64,000 nt of DNA from CAVRRZ01 sp963723745 (GCA_963723745.1 CAVRRZ010000005.1:1-64000); one strand, 5' to 3'. Shown: positions 21,511 to 33,301, counted from the first letter of the stretch. The notes: generated by a model not told the origin, from the sequence alone. Numbers and translations: made by a program.

Positions 21511-22460
21511 TCGATTTCCGCTATCACCTCGTCTCGCTGATCGCGGTGTTCCTGGCCGTCGCGCTGGGCATCGTCATCGGCACCACGGCGCTGAACAACC
21601 CGATCTCGGCCGACATCGAGGCCCGCGTCAGCCAGCTCGAGCAGGACAAGCGGCAGCTCGAGGACCAGACCCGGGTCCTGACCGAGCGGCTCGAGACGGC
21701 CGACGCCTTCGAGCAGGGCGTCGCACCGGCCCTCGTCGAGGGCACGCTGGCCGGGCGCGGCGTCGTCCTGTTCGCCACCAGTGAGGACGTGACAGCGGAG
21801 ACCGTCGAGGAGGTCACCGCGCTGATCGAGGACGCCGGGGGCGCCGTGACCGGCGTCGTGCGGCTGCAGCCGGCCTACACCGACCCGTCCACCGAGACCG
21901 GGCTGCTGAACTACGTGACCAGCTCGGGCATCCCGGCCGGAATCCAGCTGCCCGAGACCGACGACGCCGGTGTGCTGATCGGGTCGCTGCTCGCCCAGAC
22001 GCTGATGATCCCGCCGGTGGCCGGCGGTGCCGTTCCCGACAGCGCGACGGTCTCCTCGGTGCTCGCGGGGCTGACCGCGCTCGACGTGCTGACCGTCGAG
22101 AGCTCCGAGGTCACGCCGGCGGACCACGCCGTCGTCCTGTCCGGCGCCGGCTTCGAGGCCGACGCCGAACAGCGCAACCAGACCCTGGTCGAGCTCGTGA
22201 CCGCGCTGGACGCCGCCGGCTCCGGCGCAGTGGTCGCCGGCGCCGCCCCGTCCGCGCGCGAGAACGGTCTGGTCGGGGTCATCCGGGCCGACCCGGACCT
22301 GGCCGGAGTGGTCTCGACCGTGGACAACGTGGACACCGCCGCCGGCCGGATCAGCACCGTCCTGGCGCTGCGCCAGGAGGCCGAGGGGACCTCGGGCATG
22401 TACGGGACGGGCGAGGACACCCAGCCCGTCCCGCCGGTCCCGGCCGCCGCCGCGCCGTGA
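21507..22460 (+). CDS. steB: SteB/MctB-like copper-transporter-family protein
   Basis: A 317-residue protein of the MctB family, the partner of SteA. It opens with IDFRYHLVSLIAVFLAVALGIVIGTTAL, one membrane helix or uncleaved signal anchor, followed by a coiled coil (EARVSQLEQDKRQLEDQTRVLTERLETA) and a large extracytoplasmic domain. In mycobacteria Rv1698 was described as an outer-membrane channel for copper; the corynebacterial work instead links it to cell separation. GTG 21507 overlaps the steA stop. Confidence 0.88.
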   Translation: MIDFRYHLVSLIAVFLAVALGIVIGTTALNNPISADIEARVSQLEQDKRQLEDQTRVLTERLETADAFEQGVAPALVEGTLAGRGVVLFATSEDVTAETVEEVTALIEDAGGAVTGVVRLQPAYTDPSTETGLLNYVTSSGIPAGIQLPETDDAGVLIGSLLAQTLMIPPVAGGAVPDSATVSSVLAGLTALDVLTVESSEVTPADHAVVLSGAGFEADAEQRNQTLVELVTALDAAGSGAVVAGAAPSARENGLVGVIRADPDLAGVVSTVDNVDTAAGRISTVLALRQEAEGTSGMYGTGEDTQPVPPVPAAAAP

Positions 22461-23317
22461 GCGCCGCGCGACCGGTGCTGTCCCGGACGGCGCTGGCGCT
22501 GGTCGGTGTCGCCGGCACGCGGGCGGCACTGGCGGCCGCCGCGGCGCTGACCGCCCGTGACCCGGGGAAGCCCTGGCGGCGCACCAACTACGCCGACCGG
22601 CCGGTCACCCTGCTCGGGGGCCCGGCGTTGGCGCTGCCGGCCACGGTGAGCGCCGCGCTCGGCGCGCCGCCCGGCACCCGGGCGGCTGCGGCGGTCGTGG
22701 GCGGTGTCTCGGCCCTCGTGGGCGGCTACGACGACCTGGCCGGGGCCCGCCCGGAGCAGGCGGGGGACAAGGGACTGGCCGGCCACCTGGCCGCCCTGCG
22801 GGCCGGGCGCGTCTCGGCCGGGGCGGTCAAGGTCGCCGGCATCGGAGCCGCCGCCGCGGTCTCGGCCCTGCTGACCGGGCGCGGCCACCGGCGAGCACAC
22901 GGCACCGGCGCGCTGGCCGACGGCATCCTCACCACCGGGCTCGTCGCCGGCACGGCGAACCTGGTCAACCTGCTCGACCTGCGGCCGGGCCGCGCCGCCA
23001 AGGCAGGGGCGATCGCCGCTGCCGCGACCCTGGGCGGGCCCGCGGGCGGCCTCGTCGCCGGCCCCCTCGGCGCCGCCCTGGCCGTCCTGCCCGACGACCT
23101 CGGCGAGAAGGTCATGCTCGGCGACGCCGGGGCCAACGCCCTCGGCGCCCTGATCGGGCTCCGGCTCGCCGCCGTTTCCGGCCGTGGCACCCGGACGGCG
23201 CTGCTGTCGGCCGTCGTCGGGCTCACGCTGGCCAGCGAGCGGATCAGCTTCACCACGGTCATCGAGTCCACGCCCGGGTTGCGAGAACTGGACCGGCTGG
23301 GGCGCCGGGGCTCGTGA
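22457..23317 (+). CDS. multi-spanning membrane protein resembling MraY/WecA phosphoglycosyl transferases
   Basis: A 286-residue, highly hydrophobic protein with about eight possible membrane segments. Two motifs recall the MraY/WecA/TagO superfamily, which loads a sugar phosphate on a lipid carrier: NLVNLLDLRPGRAAKAG matches the N-x-x-N-x-x-D-x-x-x-G motif, and VMLGDAGANALGALIGL matches the GDxGS-type loop. An early GGYDDL also fits the Asp-rich loop. It is shorter than MraY and divergent, so activity is inferred. GTG 22457 overlaps the steB stop and the gene is followed by a MurJ paralogue and a glycosyltransferase. Confidence 0.65.
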   Translation: MSAARPVLSRTALALVGVAGTRAALAAAAALTARDPGKPWRRTNYADRPVTLLGGPALALPATVSAALGAPPGTRAAAAVVGGVSALVGGYDDLAGARPEQAGDKGLAGHLAALRAGRVSAGAVKVAGIGAAAAVSALLTGRGHRRAHGTGALADGILTTGLVAGTANLVNLLDLRPGRAAKAGAIAAAATLGGPAGGLVAGPLGAALAVLPDDLGEKVMLGDAGANALGALIGLRLAAVSGRGTRTALLSAVVGLTLASERISFTTVIESTPGLRELDRLGRRGS

Positions 23318-23356
23318 GGTCGGGGGAGTCGGGGGCTACCCCGTGAGGTCGGTGCG

Positions 23357-24985
23357 GTGACCCGCCGGCAGGTCGTCCAGGGGGTCGCGGGTGCGGCGGC
23401 GCTGATCGCCGTGCTGACCGTGCTGGCCCGCCTCGCCGGGTTCGGTCGCACGCTGGTGTTCACCAACACCGTCGGCGCCGACAGCACCGGTGACACCTAC
23501 CTCGCCGCGAACAACGTCCCCAACATCGTCTTCGAGGTCGTCGCGGGCGGAGCCCTCGCCAGCCTCGTGGTGCCGATGCTGGCCGGGGGAATCGTCGCGG
23601 GCAACCGCGAGCAGGTCCGCGCCACGGCCTCGGCGCTCCTGGGCTGGAGCCTGCTGGTGCTCACGCCGCTGGCGGTGCTGGTGGCGGTGTTCGCCGAGCC
23701 GATCGCCCGGCTGCTGCTCGGTGGCGGGGACGAGGCCGAGGTGGCGCTGGCCGCCCGGTTCCTGCTCGTCTTCTCACCGCAGGTGGTGCTCTACGGCATC
23801 GGCATCGTGCTCACCGGCGTCCTGCAGGCGCACCGGCGTTTCGCCGCGCCCGCGCTCGCGCCGCTGCTGTCCAGCCTCGTGGTGGCCGGCGCCTATCTGC
23901 TGTTCGCCGGCATCGGTGGCTCCAGCCGGGCTGCCGACCTGTCGACCCCCGCCGAGCTCGTGCTCGGGGTGGGGACGACGCTCGGTGTCCTCGCGCTGAG
24001 CCTGAGCCTGCTCGTGCCGCTGCGCCGCCTGGATCTGCAGCTTCGGCCGCGCCTGCGCTTCCCGGTGGGTGCGGCCCCCCGCGTGCGCCGGCTGGCCCTG
24101 GCGGGGGTGCTCACGCTCGCCGGCCAGCAGCTGCTCGCGGCGGTCGCGATCCGGCTGGCCAACTCGGGGGCGCCGGACGGCACCCAGGTCGTCTACGCCG
24201 CCGGCCTGACTCTCTTCCTGGTGCCCTGGGCGGCGCTGGCGGTGCCGCTGGCGACCTCCGCCTACCCGGGGCTGTCGGAGCGCGCCGAGGCCGGTGACGA
24301 GGCCGGGTACACCCGGGCACTCGCACCGGTCGTCGTCCTGACGGTCGTGACGGCGGCGGTCGCCGCCGCCGCGCTCGTGGCGATCGCCGGGCCCATGGCC
24401 CGGATCTTCCTCAGCGGGGGAGATGCGGGCACCGTGGCGGCGTTGCGGAACACGATCGTCGCATTCGCGCCCGGGCTGCTCGGGTACGGGCTCGTCGCCG
24501 TCCTCACCCGGGCTCTCTACGCCCGGGGGCTCTGGAAGGCTCCGACGGTGTGCGTGGTGTCCGGCTGGCTGCTCGCGGTGGCCGCCGACGTCGTCCTGTC
24601 GGCCGCGCTGCCCCCGGAGGACCGCGCCATGGCGCTCGGGCTCGGGCACACCATCGGGGTGGTCGTCGCCGGGGCCGGCCTGCTCGCAGTGATCGCGCGA
24701 GTGTCCGGACGTGGGGCGCTGCGCGGGCTGCCGCACGCGGGGAGCGCGGCGCTGCTGGCCGCCGGTGCCGCGGGTGCGGCCGGCCTCGCGGTCGCCGGCG
24801 TGCTGGGCGCCCACCCCACGCCCCCAGGCGGGGTGGGGGCGGCGCTGGTCGCCGGCGTGGCCTCGGGCGGCACGGTGCTCGCGGTCGCGGTGGCGGTCAT
24901 GATGGGGACGGCGCGCGGTCCGTTGCGGACGGCGCTGCGGGAACTACGGACGTCGGGTCGACAGGAGGAGGTGCTCGATGGCTGA
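23357..24985 (+). CDS. murJ: MurJ/MviN-family lipid flippase
   Basis: A 542-residue MOP-superfamily protein with 12-14 predicted helices. Recognisable MurJ text is LARLAGFGRTLVFTNTVGADSTGDTYLAANNVPNIVFEVVAGGALASLVVPML, the first helices with the conserved Arg and the G-A-x-A pattern, then LTGVLQAHRRFAAPALAPLLSS. It lacks the C-terminal kinase-like and extracellular parts of the mycobacterial MviN. The main actinobacterial murJ is usually near oriC, so this is probably a paralogue for a particular lipid-linked sugar. The start is GTG; the stop lies 8 bp inside the next gene. Confidence 0.85.
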   Translation: MTRRQVVQGVAGAAALIAVLTVLARLAGFGRTLVFTNTVGADSTGDTYLAANNVPNIVFEVVAGGALASLVVPMLAGGIVAGNREQVRATASALLGWSLLVLTPLAVLVAVFAEPIARLLLGGGDEAEVALAARFLLVFSPQVVLYGIGIVLTGVLQAHRRFAAPALAPLLSSLVVAGAYLLFAGIGGSSRAADLSTPAELVLGVGTTLGVLALSLSLLVPLRRLDLQLRPRLRFPVGAAPRVRRLALAGVLTLAGQQLLAAVAIRLANSGAPDGTQVVYAAGLTLFLVPWAALAVPLATSAYPGLSERAEAGDEAGYTRALAPVVVLTVVTAAVAAAALVAIAGPMARIFLSGGDAGTVAALRNTIVAFAPGLLGYGLVAVLTRALYARGLWKAPTVCVVSGWLLAVAADVVLSAALPPEDRAMALGLGHTIGVVVAGAGLLAVIARVSGRGALRGLPHAGSAALLAAGAAGAAGLAVAGVLGAHPTPPGGVGAALVAGVASGGTVLAVAVAVMMGTARGPLRTALRELRTSGRQEEVLDG

Positions 24986-26147
24986 GGCGCACCAGCCGGG
25001 GCAGCCCTCCCTCGCGCCACCGCTGGCCGGCCGCCGGGTGGCCGAGGTGCTGGCGACCAGCACCGGCGGGGTCGGGACGCACGTGCGGTCGGTGCTGCCG
25101 GCGCTGCGCGAGGCCGGTGCCGGCGTCGTCGTGTGCGGGCCGGCCGCGACGGAGGACCTGTTCGCCTTCTCGGCGACCGGAGCCGCCTTCCGACCTGTCG
25201 AGATCTCCGCCGGGCTGGACCCCGTCGCCGACGCGCGCGCCGTCGCCGCCCTGCGCGCGGCGACGCGGGACGTCGACGTGGTGCACGCGCACGGGCTGCG
25301 CGCCGGGCTGGTCGCCGCGCTGGCCCGCCGACTCGGGGGCCGCCGGGTTCCGCTCGTGGTCACCCTGCACAACGAGCTGCCCGACCGGTCCGGCCTGCTG
25401 CGCCGAGTGCTGCAGCTCGCCGAGCGGGGCACGGTGCGCGGCGCCGACATGGTCCTGGCCGCGTCGGGCGACCTCGCCGCCAACGCGCGGCGACTGGGCG
25501 CCCGCGACGTCCGGACCGCCCCCGTCTCCGCACCGCCCCTGCCGCCGCCCACCCGGTCCCGCGCCGACGTGCGGGCCGAGTTCGGCCTCGACGGGGACCG
25601 GCCGCTGGTCGTGGCGGTGGGGCGCCTGCACCAGCAGAAGGGCTACGACGTCCTGCTCGACGCCGTCGCCCGGTGGCAGGCGCGGCTGCAGCCCGAACCC
25701 TTGGTCGCGGTCGCCGGCGACGGCCCGTTGCACGACGAGCTGCAGGCCCGGATCACGGCGGCCGGGCTGGCGGTGCGGCTGCTCGGACGGCGCGGCGACG
25801 TGGCCGACCTGCTCGCCGCCGCCGACCTGTGCGTGCTGCCCTCGCGGTGGGAGGCGCGCTCGCTGACCGCCCAGGAGGCGCTGCGCTCGGGTACCGCGCT
25901 GGTGGCCACCCGCACCGGCGGGCTGCCCGAACTGCTCGGCGACGCAGCGGTGCTGGTGCCGGTCGGCGACGCCGCGGCGCTGGCCGACGCCGTCGTCCGG
26001 GTGCTCTCCGACGACGCGCACCGCGCCGAGCTGGCCGACGCCGGCCGGCGGCAGGCGGCCGGCTGGCCGGACGAGGAGGGCACTGCGCGTCAGCTGGTGG
26101 CGGTGTACCGCGAGCTGCTCGGTCCGCCGGGGACCGCCGGCCGATGA
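24978..26147 (+). CDS. glycosyltransferase family 4
   Basis: A 389-residue GT-B fold glycosyltransferase. The N-terminal Rossmann domain starts RRVAEVLATSTGGVGTHVRSVLPALREAG and has VDVVHAHGLRAGLVAA. The donor-binding C-terminal domain has VVAVGRLHQQKGYDVLLDAV, VAVAGDGPLHDELQ and the CVLPSRWEARSLTAQEALRSGTALVATRTGGLPELL segment with the E-x7-E type motif (RWEARSLTAQEAL). This is the standard pattern for nucleotide-sugar-dependent transfer. ATG 24978 overlaps the murJ end by 8 bp and its stop overlaps the next ATG. Acceptor unknown, perhaps a lipid-linked intermediate made by the MraY-like protein. Confidence 0.88.
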   Translation: MAEAHQPGQPSLAPPLAGRRVAEVLATSTGGVGTHVRSVLPALREAGAGVVVCGPAATEDLFAFSATGAAFRPVEISAGLDPVADARAVAALRAATRDVDVVHAHGLRAGLVAALARRLGGRRVPLVVTLHNELPDRSGLLRRVLQLAERGTVRGADMVLAASGDLAANARRLGARDVRTAPVSAPPLPPPTRSRADVRAEFGLDGDRPLVVAVGRLHQQKGYDVLLDAVARWQARLQPEPLVAVAGDGPLHDELQARITAAGLAVRLLGRRGDVADLLAAADLCVLPSRWEARSLTAQEALRSGTALVATRTGGLPELLGDAAVLVPVGDAAALADAVVRVLSDDAHRAELADAGRRQAAGWPDEEGTARQLVAVYRELLGPPGTAGR

Positions 26148-28496
26148 CGGCGCGGACGGCGGTCGTCGGGCTGCTCACCGGCCTGCTGGCGCTGCTGACG
26201 GCCGGCGTCGGACCGGCCGCCGCGGCCGAGGCGCCCGGTGATCCGTGGGCAGCCGACCAGGTGGTCGTCGTGGGCGTCCCGGGCCTGTCGTGGACCGACC
26301 TGTCGCCGGAGCGGACGCCGGAGCTGTGGTCGTTGGCCGAGGACGCGCCGGTCGGTGCGCTCTCCGTGCGGTCCGCCCGCTCGATCACCTGCGTGCTCGA
26401 CGGCTGGGCGACCCTGGGCGCGGGCAACCGCGCGCGCTACCCGGGGCCGGAGGAGGCGCCCGAACCGGTGCCGGTGCCGACCGTGCCGCTCCCGGACGAG
26501 GACGCCGAGGACGGCGGGGAGGGGGGCACGGCCGTGGGCATGAGCCCGTCGTCCCTGTGCGACCTGCAGCAGCTGATCGGGACGGTGGACATGGCCGACC
26601 CCGAGCACGCGGTCGGTCGCGTCGCCGAGGACGAAGGGACCCTCCGGTTCGGCGCCGAGCCGGGCGCTCTCGGTGCCCAGGTCGGCTGTGCCACCGCGGT
26701 CGGCCGGCCGGCGACCCTCGCCGTGGCCGCGCCGGGTGTCGACCTCTCCGCGCGGGTCGGGCTGCCGCCCGACCCCGACGAGGTGACGGCGCTGTTGCGC
26801 GGCTGCCCGCTCACCGTCGTCTCGCTGCACGGGCTCTTCGACAGCTCCGATCTCGGGCCGGACGAGCCGGGCCCGCCGATCAACGACGTCACCGTGTCCG
26901 CTCCGCGGGCCGCGGGCCTGGCCGATGTGGACGAGTCCGTGGGCCGGCTGCGCGAGGCGGTCGACGCGTTGGAGGGCGACACGCTCCTGGTCATCGCCGG
27001 CCTCTCGGAGGTGGACGACGAACGGGCCCGGCTGCACGTCGGCATCGTCGCCGGTCCGGGCTTCGAGCGGCCGGGCTGGCTCACGTCGGCGAGCACCGGC
27101 CGGGTGCCGTACGTGCAGCTCATCGACGTGGCGCCGACCGTCCTGCGGGCGCTGGGACTGGAGGTGCCGGGGTCGGTGAACGGGCAGCCGATGCGGGTGA
27201 GCGGGCAACGCCCGCCGCTCGCGGAGGCGGTCGAGGAGCTCGTGGAGCTCAACGTGGCCGCCCGCGCGCACTACCGCAGCACCGGCATCATGTTCTGGAC
27301 CCTCGTGGGCGGGGTGGCCGCGGTGGTCGTCCTCGGCGTGCTCGTGCTCGGTCGACGAGCAGGGGAGCGGGTCGCGGGGGAGCGGAGCCGGCGGGCGCTG
27401 CGCATCGGTGCCCTGGCCGTCGCCGCCCTGCCGGTGGCCAGCTACCTGGCCAACCTGGTGCCCTGGCCCGGTGCGGGTGCACCGCGGCTGGTGCTGCTCG
27501 TAGCGGTGCTGGGCGCGGACGCGGCAGTGCTGGCCCTCGCCCTCGCCGGGCCGTGGCGGCGCCGCAGGCTGGGGCCACCACTGGTCGTGCTGGGTGTCAC
27601 CGCGGCCACGCTCGTCGCCGACGTCCTCGCCGGATCGCCCATGGAGCTCAACGGGCTGCTGGGCTACGACGCGATCGTGGCCGGGCGGTTCACCGGCTAC
27701 GGCAACCTGACCTTCGGGCTGCTGTCGGTCAGCGTGCTCCTGCTGGCGGCTGCGGCGGCCACCGCTGTGGCGCGTCGCGTCCCGCCCGGGCGACGCCGGC
27801 TCGCCGTGCTCGGCACGGTCCTCGTCATCGGCCTGGTCACCGTGGCCGTGATCGGTACCCCGTCGCTGGGCCGCGACTTCGGCGGGGTCCTGGCGGCCCT
27901 GCCGGCCTTCGCGCTGCTCGCGATGCTGCTCACCCGCACCCGGGTGACGGTGTTCCGCGCGGTCGCAGTGCTCGGCGCCGCCGTGCTTGCGGTCGGGGCG
28001 GTCGCGGTGCTCGACTGGCGCCGTCCGCCCGGCGACCGCAGCCACCTCGGCCGCTTCGTCGAGCAGATCCTCAGCGGCGACGCGCTGACGGTCGTCCTGC
28101 GCAAGGCGCAGGCCAACCTCGACATCCTGCTCGGCAGTGCACTGGTCTGGACGCTGCCGACGGCCGCGCTGGCGGCCTACTGGCTGCTCCGCCCCGGGGG
28201 TCTGCTGCGCAGCCGCACCACGGGCGACGGGACGACCGCGTACCCCGGAGGTCTGGACGCCGAGGACGCCGACGCCTTGCGGGCGGGCCTGCTGGCCGCC
28301 GCGACGAGCCTGTTCATCGGTGCCGCGGTCAACGACTCCGGTGTGGCGGTGCCGGCAACCGCCGCCGCCCTGCTGGTGCCGTTGCTGGTGTGGCTGGCCG
28401 CGGCGCCCGTGGCGGGCGCGACCAGCGGGTCGGCAGTCGACGGCACTCCCTCACCGGGGCCGGGCGACGGTACCGACCGTGTTACGGTTGCCTCCC

Positions 28497-28522
<26 letters not shown>
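26144..28522 (+). CDS. membrane protein with alkaline-phosphatase-like extracytoplasmic domain
   Basis: A 792-residue protein of unknown function. A signal sequence (TARTAVVGLLTGLLALLTAGVGPAAAAE) leads to a domain of about 350 residues with alkaline-phosphatase-superfamily flavour: VVVVGVPGLSWTDLSPERTPELWSLAEDAPVGALSVRS, a nucleophile-like SARSITCVLDGWATLGAGNR, and a distal YVQLIDVAPTVLRALGL segment resembling the 'D-x-APT-x-L' region of phosphodiesterases. From residue about 380 there are roughly ten hydrophobic helices. The DGWATLGAGNR site is atypical, so catalysis is uncertain. It ends the run steA-steB-MraY-like-murJ-GT4; its 3' end overlaps the pyrG start by 26 bp. Possibly modifies or releases a surface glycan. 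Confidence 0.75.
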
Positions 28523-30233
<1,711 letters not shown>

Positions 30234-30237
30234 TGCC

Positions 30238-30861
30238 GTGGACGACGGGCGAGCGATGACCGTGCCGGGCGTGGGGGAGCGGCACGACTACGAGGTCCTC
30301 GACCGGGAGACGGTCTTCGACGGCCCGATCATCTCGCTGTACCGCGACCGGGTGTCGATGCCCGGCGGCGGCGACAGCATCCGGGACGTCGTCCGTCACC
30401 CGGGCGCCGTGGCCGTCGTGGCGATCGACGAGCAGGACCGGGTGGTGCTGCTCCGGCAGTACCGGCACCCGGTCGCCACGCACCTGTGGGAGCTGCCCGC
30501 CGGGCTCCGCGACGCCGACGGGGAAGCGCCGCTGGAGACGGCCCGGCGCGAACTGGCCGAGGAGGTGCAGCTGTCGGCGTCCCGCTGGTCGCTGCTGGCC
30601 ACCACGTACAGCTCGCCCGGGTTCTCCGACGAGGAGGTCCTGGTCTACCTCGCCGAGGACCTCGCCGACGCCGAGCGTCCCGAGGGCTTCGTCGTCGAGC
30701 ACGAGGAACTGGACATGACCGTCGAGCGGGTGCCGCTGGCCGACGCGGTGCAGTGGGTGCTCGACGGCGTCATCCGCAACTCGTCGGCCGTTATCGGGGT
30801 GCTCGCCGCGGCGCAGGCCCGCAGCACCGGCGCGCGGCTCCGGCCGGCGGACGGGGGCTGA
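30238..30861 (+). CDS. Nudix hydrolase, ADP-ribose pyrophosphatase type
   Basis: A 207-residue Nudix enzyme, the likely counterpart of Rv1700. The Nudix helix reads GEAPLETARRELAEEVQL with the REL-EE metal ligands. Upstream PGAVAVVAIDEQDRVVLLRQYRHPVATHLWELPAGLRD is the ADP-ribose pyrophosphatase pattern, and downstream TTYSSPGFSDEEVLVYLAEDL holds the typical P-G-S/F-x-x-E loop. It hydrolyses ADP-ribose and similar nucleoside diphosphates. GTG 30238 lies 4 bp after pyrG; ATG 30256 is an alternative. Confidence 0.93.
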   Translation: MDDGRAMTVPGVGERHDYEVLDRETVFDGPIISLYRDRVSMPGGGDSIRDVVRHPGAVAVVAIDEQDRVVLLRQYRHPVATHLWELPAGLRDADGEAPLETARRELAEEVQLSASRWSLLATTYSSPGFSDEEVLVYLAEDLADAERPEGFVVEHEELDMTVERVPLADAVQWVLDGVIRNSSAVIGVLAAAQARSTGARLRPADGG

Positions 30862-30870
30862 GCCCGGCGG

Positions 30871-31494
30871 TCATCCGGACTCGTCGGCACCCGGTGGGTG
30901 CATGCCCAGGCGGCGCAGTTCCACGGCCGCCAGCGCCCTGGTCGCCGCCGGGTCGCCCGCCCGCCAGGCGGCGCCGGTGCCGGGCGGCAGGGTGGCCAGC
31001 GCCGGCAGGGGAGCGGTGGCCGCGGCCCGGGCGGCCAGCAGCTCCAGGTCGGGTACGCCGCCGCGGAGCAGCCTCGCGGCGGCCTGGCTCTCCCGTGCCC
31101 ACCTCAAGCGCCACGGCAGCCAGCGGGCCACGGCCCAGCCCGCCGGGAGCAGCACCAGGACGACGGCGAGCGTCCAGGCCAGCGTGCCGACGGCGTCCTC
31201 CGCTGCCGACCCGACGCCGCCCACCGAGTGCCCGGCCGCGCCGAGGGCGGTGAACGGGGAGGACAGCTCGTCGCCGACCAGGGGCACGCCGCGGGCGGCA
31301 TCCGCGGCGGAGGCCATGTTCCCGCTCACCGAGGTGCCGAGATCGGCGATCGCGCGGCCTGGTTCGGCGAGCACCAGCACCGCGCCGTGCACGGCTCGCG
31401 CCACCAGCAGCCAGACCAGCAACCAGGTGAGCAGGGCGGCGTCGGCGACGACCTGGCGCCCACGGAGAGCAGGGGACACGGCGTAGAGGCGCAC
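30871..31494 (-). CDS. hypothetical membrane protein
   Basis: A 207-residue protein I do not recognise by name. It has two clear membrane segments: VVADAALLTWLLVWLLVARAVHGAVLVLAEPG and GTLAWTLAVVLVLLPAGWAVARWLPW, with an external loop of about 70 residues between them. A cytoplasmic tail of Ala/Arg-rich helices follows. The start is a GTG at 31494. It is convergent with the Nudix gene (9 bp gap) and divergent from the HbpS-like gene (52 bp gap). Confidence 0.7.
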   Translation of the reverse strand: MRLYAVSPALRGRQVVADAALLTWLLVWLLVARAVHGAVLVLAEPGRAIADLGTSVSGNMASAADAARGVPLVGDELSSPFTALGAAGHSVGGVGSAAEDAVGTLAWTLAVVLVLLPAGWAVARWLPWRLRWARESQAAARLLRGGVPDLELLAARAAATAPLPALATLPPGTGAAWRAGDPAATRALAAVELRRLGMHPPGADESG

Positions 31495-31546
31495 GGCGCT
31501 GCCATGCCCGGAGGCCGGACCGTCGACTCATCCTTAAGCTGGCCGG

Positions 31547-31963
31547 GTGCTGAACTCCGACCAGGCCATGTCCCTGCTCACCGCCGCCCGCGAGGAGTCC
31601 ACCCGCGTGGGCATCCCGATGTCGTTCGCCGTCATGGATCCCGGTGGGCACCTCGTCGCACTCCTGCGCATGGACGGTGCCCCGTGGATCTCCGCCCAGG
31701 TCGCCCAGGGCAAGGCGTGGACGGCCGCGGCCTACGGGGCTCCCAGCGCGGCCCAGAAGGCCAAGATGGAGGCCATGCCGCTGTTCGCCACCGCGCTGAG
31801 CACGATGACCCACGGCACCTACACGCCGCAGCCGGGTGCGGTGCCGGTCTACTCCGGCGGGCAACTGCTCGGAGCCATCGGCGCCAGCGGTGGCACCGGC
31901 CAGCAGGACGAGGACGTGTGCAGCGCGGCCGTCTCCTCCTGCGGGTTCACCACCAGCGCCTGA
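31547..31963 (+). CDS. GlcG/HbpS-family heme-binding-like protein
   Basis: A 138-residue one-domain protein of the GlcG/HbpS (DUF336) family. Typical text: AREESTRVGIPMSFAVMDPGGHLVALLRMDGAPWISAQVAQGKAWTAAAYGAPSA and VPVYSGGQLLGAIGASGGTGQQDEDVCSAAV. In Streptomyces HbpS binds heme and iron and signals redox stress; other members accompany glycolate or diol metabolism. No signal peptide is visible, unlike secreted HbpS, so it is probably cytoplasmic. The start is GTG; no clear operon partner. Confidence 0.88.
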   Translation: MLNSDQAMSLLTAAREESTRVGIPMSFAVMDPGGHLVALLRMDGAPWISAQVAQGKAWTAAAYGAPSAAQKAKMEAMPLFATALSTMTHGTYTPQPGAVPVYSGGQLLGAIGASGGTGQQDEDVCSAAVSSCGFTTSA

Positions 31964-32141
31964 CCGGAGTCGCTCCCTCGTCGTCCCGGCGGCGGCGAGG
32001 GGTCGATGTCGGGTGTCGCGGCCGCGTGGTGCCTAGACTCCGCGCCAGGCACGCCCCGACCGGGCGGCCCACGACGCGGTGGGCGCGGCCCCGTCACCTC
32101 GGGGTGCGGACCCGCCCAGCACTCGAGGAGTTGGCGGCAGC

Positions 32142-33257
32142 ATGCGGGTCGGGGTTCCCCAAGAGGTCAAGAACAACGAGTACCGGGTCGCACTGACCCC
32201 TGCCGGCGCCACGGAGCTGGTGCGCGCGGGGCACGAGGTTCTGGTCGAGCAGGGGGCGGGCGCCGGCTCGTCGATCCCGGACGCCGACTACGTCGCCGTC
32301 GGCGCGCGCATCGTGCCCGACGCGGACGACGTCTGGGCCGAGGCGGACCTGCTGCTCAAGGTCAAGGAGCCGGTCGAGGAGGAGTACCACCGGCTGCGCG
32401 CCGGGCAGACCCTGTTCACGTTCCTGCACCTGGCCGCGTCCAAGGCGTGCACGGACGCCCTCGTCGTGTCGGGCACCACGGCGATCGCCTACGAGACGGT
32501 GCAGACCGCTGACGGCGCGCTTCCCCTGCTCGCCCCGATGTCCGAGGTCGCCGGCCGCATGGCACCCCAGGTGGGGGCGCACTGCCTCGAGCGGGCACAC
32601 GGCGGTCGTGGCGTGCTGCTGGGCGGGGTCTCCGGCGTGTACGCCGCCAAGGTCGTCGTGATCGGGGCCGGGGTCGCCGGCATGAACGCGGCCACCATCG
32701 CCCTGGGCATGCAGGCCGAGGTGATCGTGCTCGACGTGGACGTCGAGAAGCTGCGCGCGGCCGACCGCGACTACCGGGGACACCTGCAGACGGTGACCTC
32801 CAACGCCTACGAGCTCGAGCGCGCCGTCCTCGACGCCGACCTCGTGATCGGGGCCGTGCTGGTGCCCGGGGCGAAGGCCCCGACACTGGTGAGCAACGAA
32901 CTCGTCTCGCGGATGAAGCCGGGCTCGGTGCTCGTCGACATCGCCGTCGACCAGGGTGGCTGCTTCGAGGACACCCGGCCGACCACGCACGACGACCCGA
33001 CCTTCCGGGTGCACGAGTCGATCTTCTACTGCGTGGCCAACATGCCCGGGGCGGTGCCCAACACCTCGACGTACGCGCTGACCAACGTCACCCTGCCCTG
33101 GGTGATGGCGCTGGCCAACGAGGGCACCGCCGCGGCGGTACGCGCGCACCAGCCGCTCGCCCTCGGCGTCAACGTGGTCGACGGGCAGGTCGTGCTCCCG
33201 GAGGTCGCCCATGCTCACGGGATGCCCGCGGCGGCCCTCTCGGAGGTGCTCTCCTGA
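32142..33257 (+). CDS. ald: alanine dehydrogenase
   Basis: A 371-residue NAD-dependent enzyme interconverting L-alanine and pyruvate plus ammonia; length equals the family norm. The N-terminal catalytic domain starts MRVGVPQEVKNNEYRVALTPAGA with the substrate Arg, and has LLLKVKEP with the conserved Lys and LFTFLHLAA with the catalytic His. The NAD fold is KVVVIGAGVAGMNAATIALG. A conserved VDIAVDQGGCFE and the HDDPTF/NMPGAVPNTST ending are present. The ATG follows GAGGAGTTGGCGGC. The 178-bp gap upstream contains a -10-like TAGACT (32034-32039) but no convincing -35. Confidence 0.96.
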   Translation: MRVGVPQEVKNNEYRVALTPAGATELVRAGHEVLVEQGAGAGSSIPDADYVAVGARIVPDADDVWAEADLLLKVKEPVEEEYHRLRAGQTLFTFLHLAASKACTDALVVSGTTAIAYETVQTADGALPLLAPMSEVAGRMAPQVGAHCLERAHGGRGVLLGGVSGVYAAKVVVIGAGVAGMNAATIALGMQAEVIVLDVDVEKLRAADRDYRGHLQTVTSNAYELERAVLDADLVIGAVLVPGAKAPTLVSNELVSRMKPGSVLVDIAVDQGGCFEDTRPTTHDDPTFRVHESIFYCVANMPGAVPNTSTYALTNVTLPWVMALANEGTAAAVRAHQPLALGVNVVDGQVVLPEVAHAHGMPAAALSEVLS

Positions 33258-33301
33258 CCAGCACCGCGCCCACCCGCGGGCGGACCGCCGACCCCGAGCG
33301 G

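Noticed and set aside
32012..32039. Promoter of ald (TAGACT at 32034)
   Set aside because: The -10 is good but the only -35-like word gives a 14-base spacer. Not strong enough to list as a feature.
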